From: CAIKMD01 sp036490955
GTDB taxonomy: Bacteria > Pseudomonadota > Alphaproteobacteria > ATCC43930 > CGMCC-115725
DNA: 16,581 bases
Direction of reading: 5' to 3'
Assembly: GCA_036490955.1 (NCBI GenBank)
Contig: DASXCX010000262.1
Location: forward strand, 1-16,581
Shown: piece after piece, positions 15,878-16,581 of the stretch
Layout of the letters: every line of letters begins with the position of its first letter
Numbering within the stretch: position 1 is the first letter of the stretch
Made by a program: the position numbers and the translations under genes
The notes under the pieces: model-generated
Told to the model about the DNA's origin: nothing
The model's input: the letters and a program-made list of their open reading frames with translations, nothing else
The model's database searches: none

Positions 15878-16039
15878 CTACGAATTCAAGTGATGACTCT
15901 GTCCCACCGGCGGATCGTTCGAGTTGCGTCGATTGCCCGCGGTAAGATCAACGTCGAGCCGCTTCAACGTTGGAGCATGCCAGCGCGCTTTTCCCGCGTC
16001 GGTACCGGTGTCGTTGGTTGCCAAAGTCCGATCTTGCAT
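15878..16039 (-). CDS. Lasso-peptide precursor (A peptide), 53 residues
   Basis: Leader residues 1-34 contain W20-H-A-P23-T-L25, the YxxP-type motif recognised by B1, and end LTA with Thr33 at position -2, a hallmark of lasso leaders. The predicted core is GNRRNSNDPPVGQSHHLNS (19 residues). Gly1 and Asp8 give the usual eight-residue macrolactam ring, leaving an 11-residue loop and tail that ends in Ser. ATG 16039 is chosen because a longer GTG start at 16105 would lie upstream of the -10-like box at 16092-16097 and so outside the likely transcript. No strong ribosome-binding site is seen (GGGG about 12 bases upstream). The gene is monocistronic between its own promoter element and the terminator at 15822-15845. 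Confidence 0.88.
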   Translation of the reverse strand: MQDRTLATNDTGTDAGKARWHAPTLKRLDVDLTAGNRRNSNDPPVGQSHHLNS

Positions 16040-16091
16040 AATGTTAGTGCCCCGTTTCGCAAACGTCCCCCGAGGGGCATGCGTATCAGCC

Positions 16092-16127
16092 AAGTTACCA
16101 CGCACTAATTTAAATAATCAAGTTATT
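16092..16127 (-). promoter_or_regulatory. Promoter-like element, copy 2, for the lasso precursor
   Basis: AATAACTTGATT (16116-16127) is followed after 18 bp by TAACTT (16092-16097), read on the minus strand. The -10-like box ends 52 bp before the precursor ATG. It matches the element at 2375-2410 in both boxes and spacing, and in the base just before the hexamer (G), while the spacers differ. The region from 16092 to 16170 is markedly AT-rich. Confidence 0.65.
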
Positions 16128-16232
16128 GCCCCGCCATTGGCGCCGTTTACTTTATTTGAATTGCATACTTTGGCGCTTCTCACAAAGGATTGTGCGGCGC
16201 AGCGACGCGATCTCTGCTCCCCCGAGGCACTT

Positions 16233-16581
16233 TTACGGGTCCGAGCCGCTGGATGCGGGTCCGGCCAAACCTTTTCGGGCAAGCTCCCGGACGGCATCGT
16301 GCAGCGCCGCCGGCTCGATTGTGGCCGCAAAGGTAACTTTTAGCGTGCGCAATGGCGCAGCATGATGCTCGATGAGATAGGCTAGAACCTGCAGTGCCGC
16401 TGGCGATAGGCGATAGGTCTCGCCGCCGACGCTCACCTCGGCATCATTCGCCGCGAGAGAAGGCAACGGCACGCGCCGCCGCGGCGCCGGCACGATCAAT
16501 GTCGAGTCGTCGAGCGTCTCAGACAGGCCGAGGCTCAGCAGCGGCCGAGGCTTGCGCTTCCTGTCCTCTGCCTGGAGATAC
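16233..16581 (-). CDS. C-terminal fragment of an unidentified gene, possibly cupin/JmjC-type C-terminal domain
   Basis: The minus-strand frame is open from the right edge to the TAA at 16233-16235, so this is the last ~115 residues of a longer protein and not a small gene beginning at 16499. Visible sequence includes RPLLSLGLSETLDD, VPAPRRRVPLPSL, then a winged-helix-like part: GETYRLSPAALQVLAYLIEH, LHDAVRELARKGLAGPA. The layout (Arg-rich stretch, beta pair, small helical domain) resembles the C-terminal domain of cupin/JmjC-type hydroxylases, but the catalytic part is outside the window. It does not look like the C-terminus of an asparagine-synthetase-like lasso cyclase. It is transcribed toward the precursor, 193 bp upstream of it. 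Confidence 0.5.
   Translation of the reverse strand, partial: YLQAEDRKRKPRPLLSLGLSETLDDSTLIVPAPRRRVPLPSLAANDAEVSVGGETYRLSPAALQVLAYLIEHHAAPLRTLKVTFAATIEPAALHDAVRELARKGLAGPASSGSDP

Noticed and set aside
16065..16078. CCCC-GA-GGGG hairpin in the precursor leader region, with a similar CCCCCGAGG at 16219-16227, considered as a riboswitch or repeat family
   Set aside because: The stem is only four base pairs with a two-base loop, and the second copy does not pair the same way. Two short GC-rich matches are not enough in this genome.
16040..16105. Longer lasso precursor starting at GTG 16105 (75 residues)
   Set aside because: The extension overlaps the -10-like box at 16092-16097, so the start would lie outside the likely mRNA. 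The 53-residue form is a normal precursor length.

Overview
The window is GC-rich DNA, most likely from an alphaproteobacterium. This is inferred from codon and base composition, an outer-membrane export system with a BBP2-type beta-barrel, and the style of the RiPP genes. The species cannot be named from the sequence. Two neighbouring functional blocks are visible.

Left block (about 1-7872, all on the minus strand): an exopolysaccharide (EPS) synthesis and export locus. In transcription order it holds a NodU/TobZ-family carbamoyltransferase (6070-7872), a WcaJ-like polyprenyl-phosphate sugar-1-phosphate transferase that starts the repeat unit (4388-5917, TTG start), a WcaI-like GT4 glycosyltransferase (3132-4367), and a PAP2-family membrane phosphatase (2431-3135, ATGA overlap). 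These are followed by a small secreted Ala-rich protein with its own promoter-like element (1855-2319), a BBP2_2 outer-membrane beta-barrel (444-1751), and the 5' part of a Wza/GumB-like export protein running off the left edge (1-362).

Right block (about 8096-16581): a lasso-peptide gene cluster with an unusually large set of possible tailoring enzymes. The plus strand carries a LasD-type ABC exporter (8096-9985), the PqqD-like leader-recognition protein B1 (11446-11733), a TPR plus O-GlcNAc-transferase-like (SPINDLY-type) glycosyltransferase (11776-13632), a 2OG-Fe(II) dioxygenase (13637-14302), the transglutaminase-like leader protease B2 (14392-14859), and an HprK-like kinase of the paeninodin-kinase type (14903-15808). 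On the minus strand are a nucleotidyltransferase-family protein (9982-11181) and, convergent with the kinase behind a strong terminator (15822-15845), a 53-residue lasso precursor (15878-16039). Its predicted 19-residue core is GNRRNSNDPPVGQSHHLNS, with a Gly1-Asp8 ring and a C-terminal Ser. A gene cut by the right edge (16233-16581) shows only its C-terminal part. The expected asparagine-synthetase-like lasso cyclase (C protein) is not in the window and would have to lie beyond the right edge or elsewhere.

How the parts could work together (inference): B1 binds the leader, B2 removes it, and the missing C protein closes the ring. The kinase could phosphorylate the C-terminal Ser, the nucleotidyltransferase and OGT-like enzyme could add a nucleotide or sugar-linked group, the dioxygenase could hydroxylate the peptide, and the ABC transporter would export the product. 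A 36-bp promoter-like element (AATAACTTGATT-N18-TAACTT) occurs upstream of both the lasso precursor and the secreted EPS-locus protein, at nearly the same distance from the start codon. This suggests that the two blocks are co-regulated.
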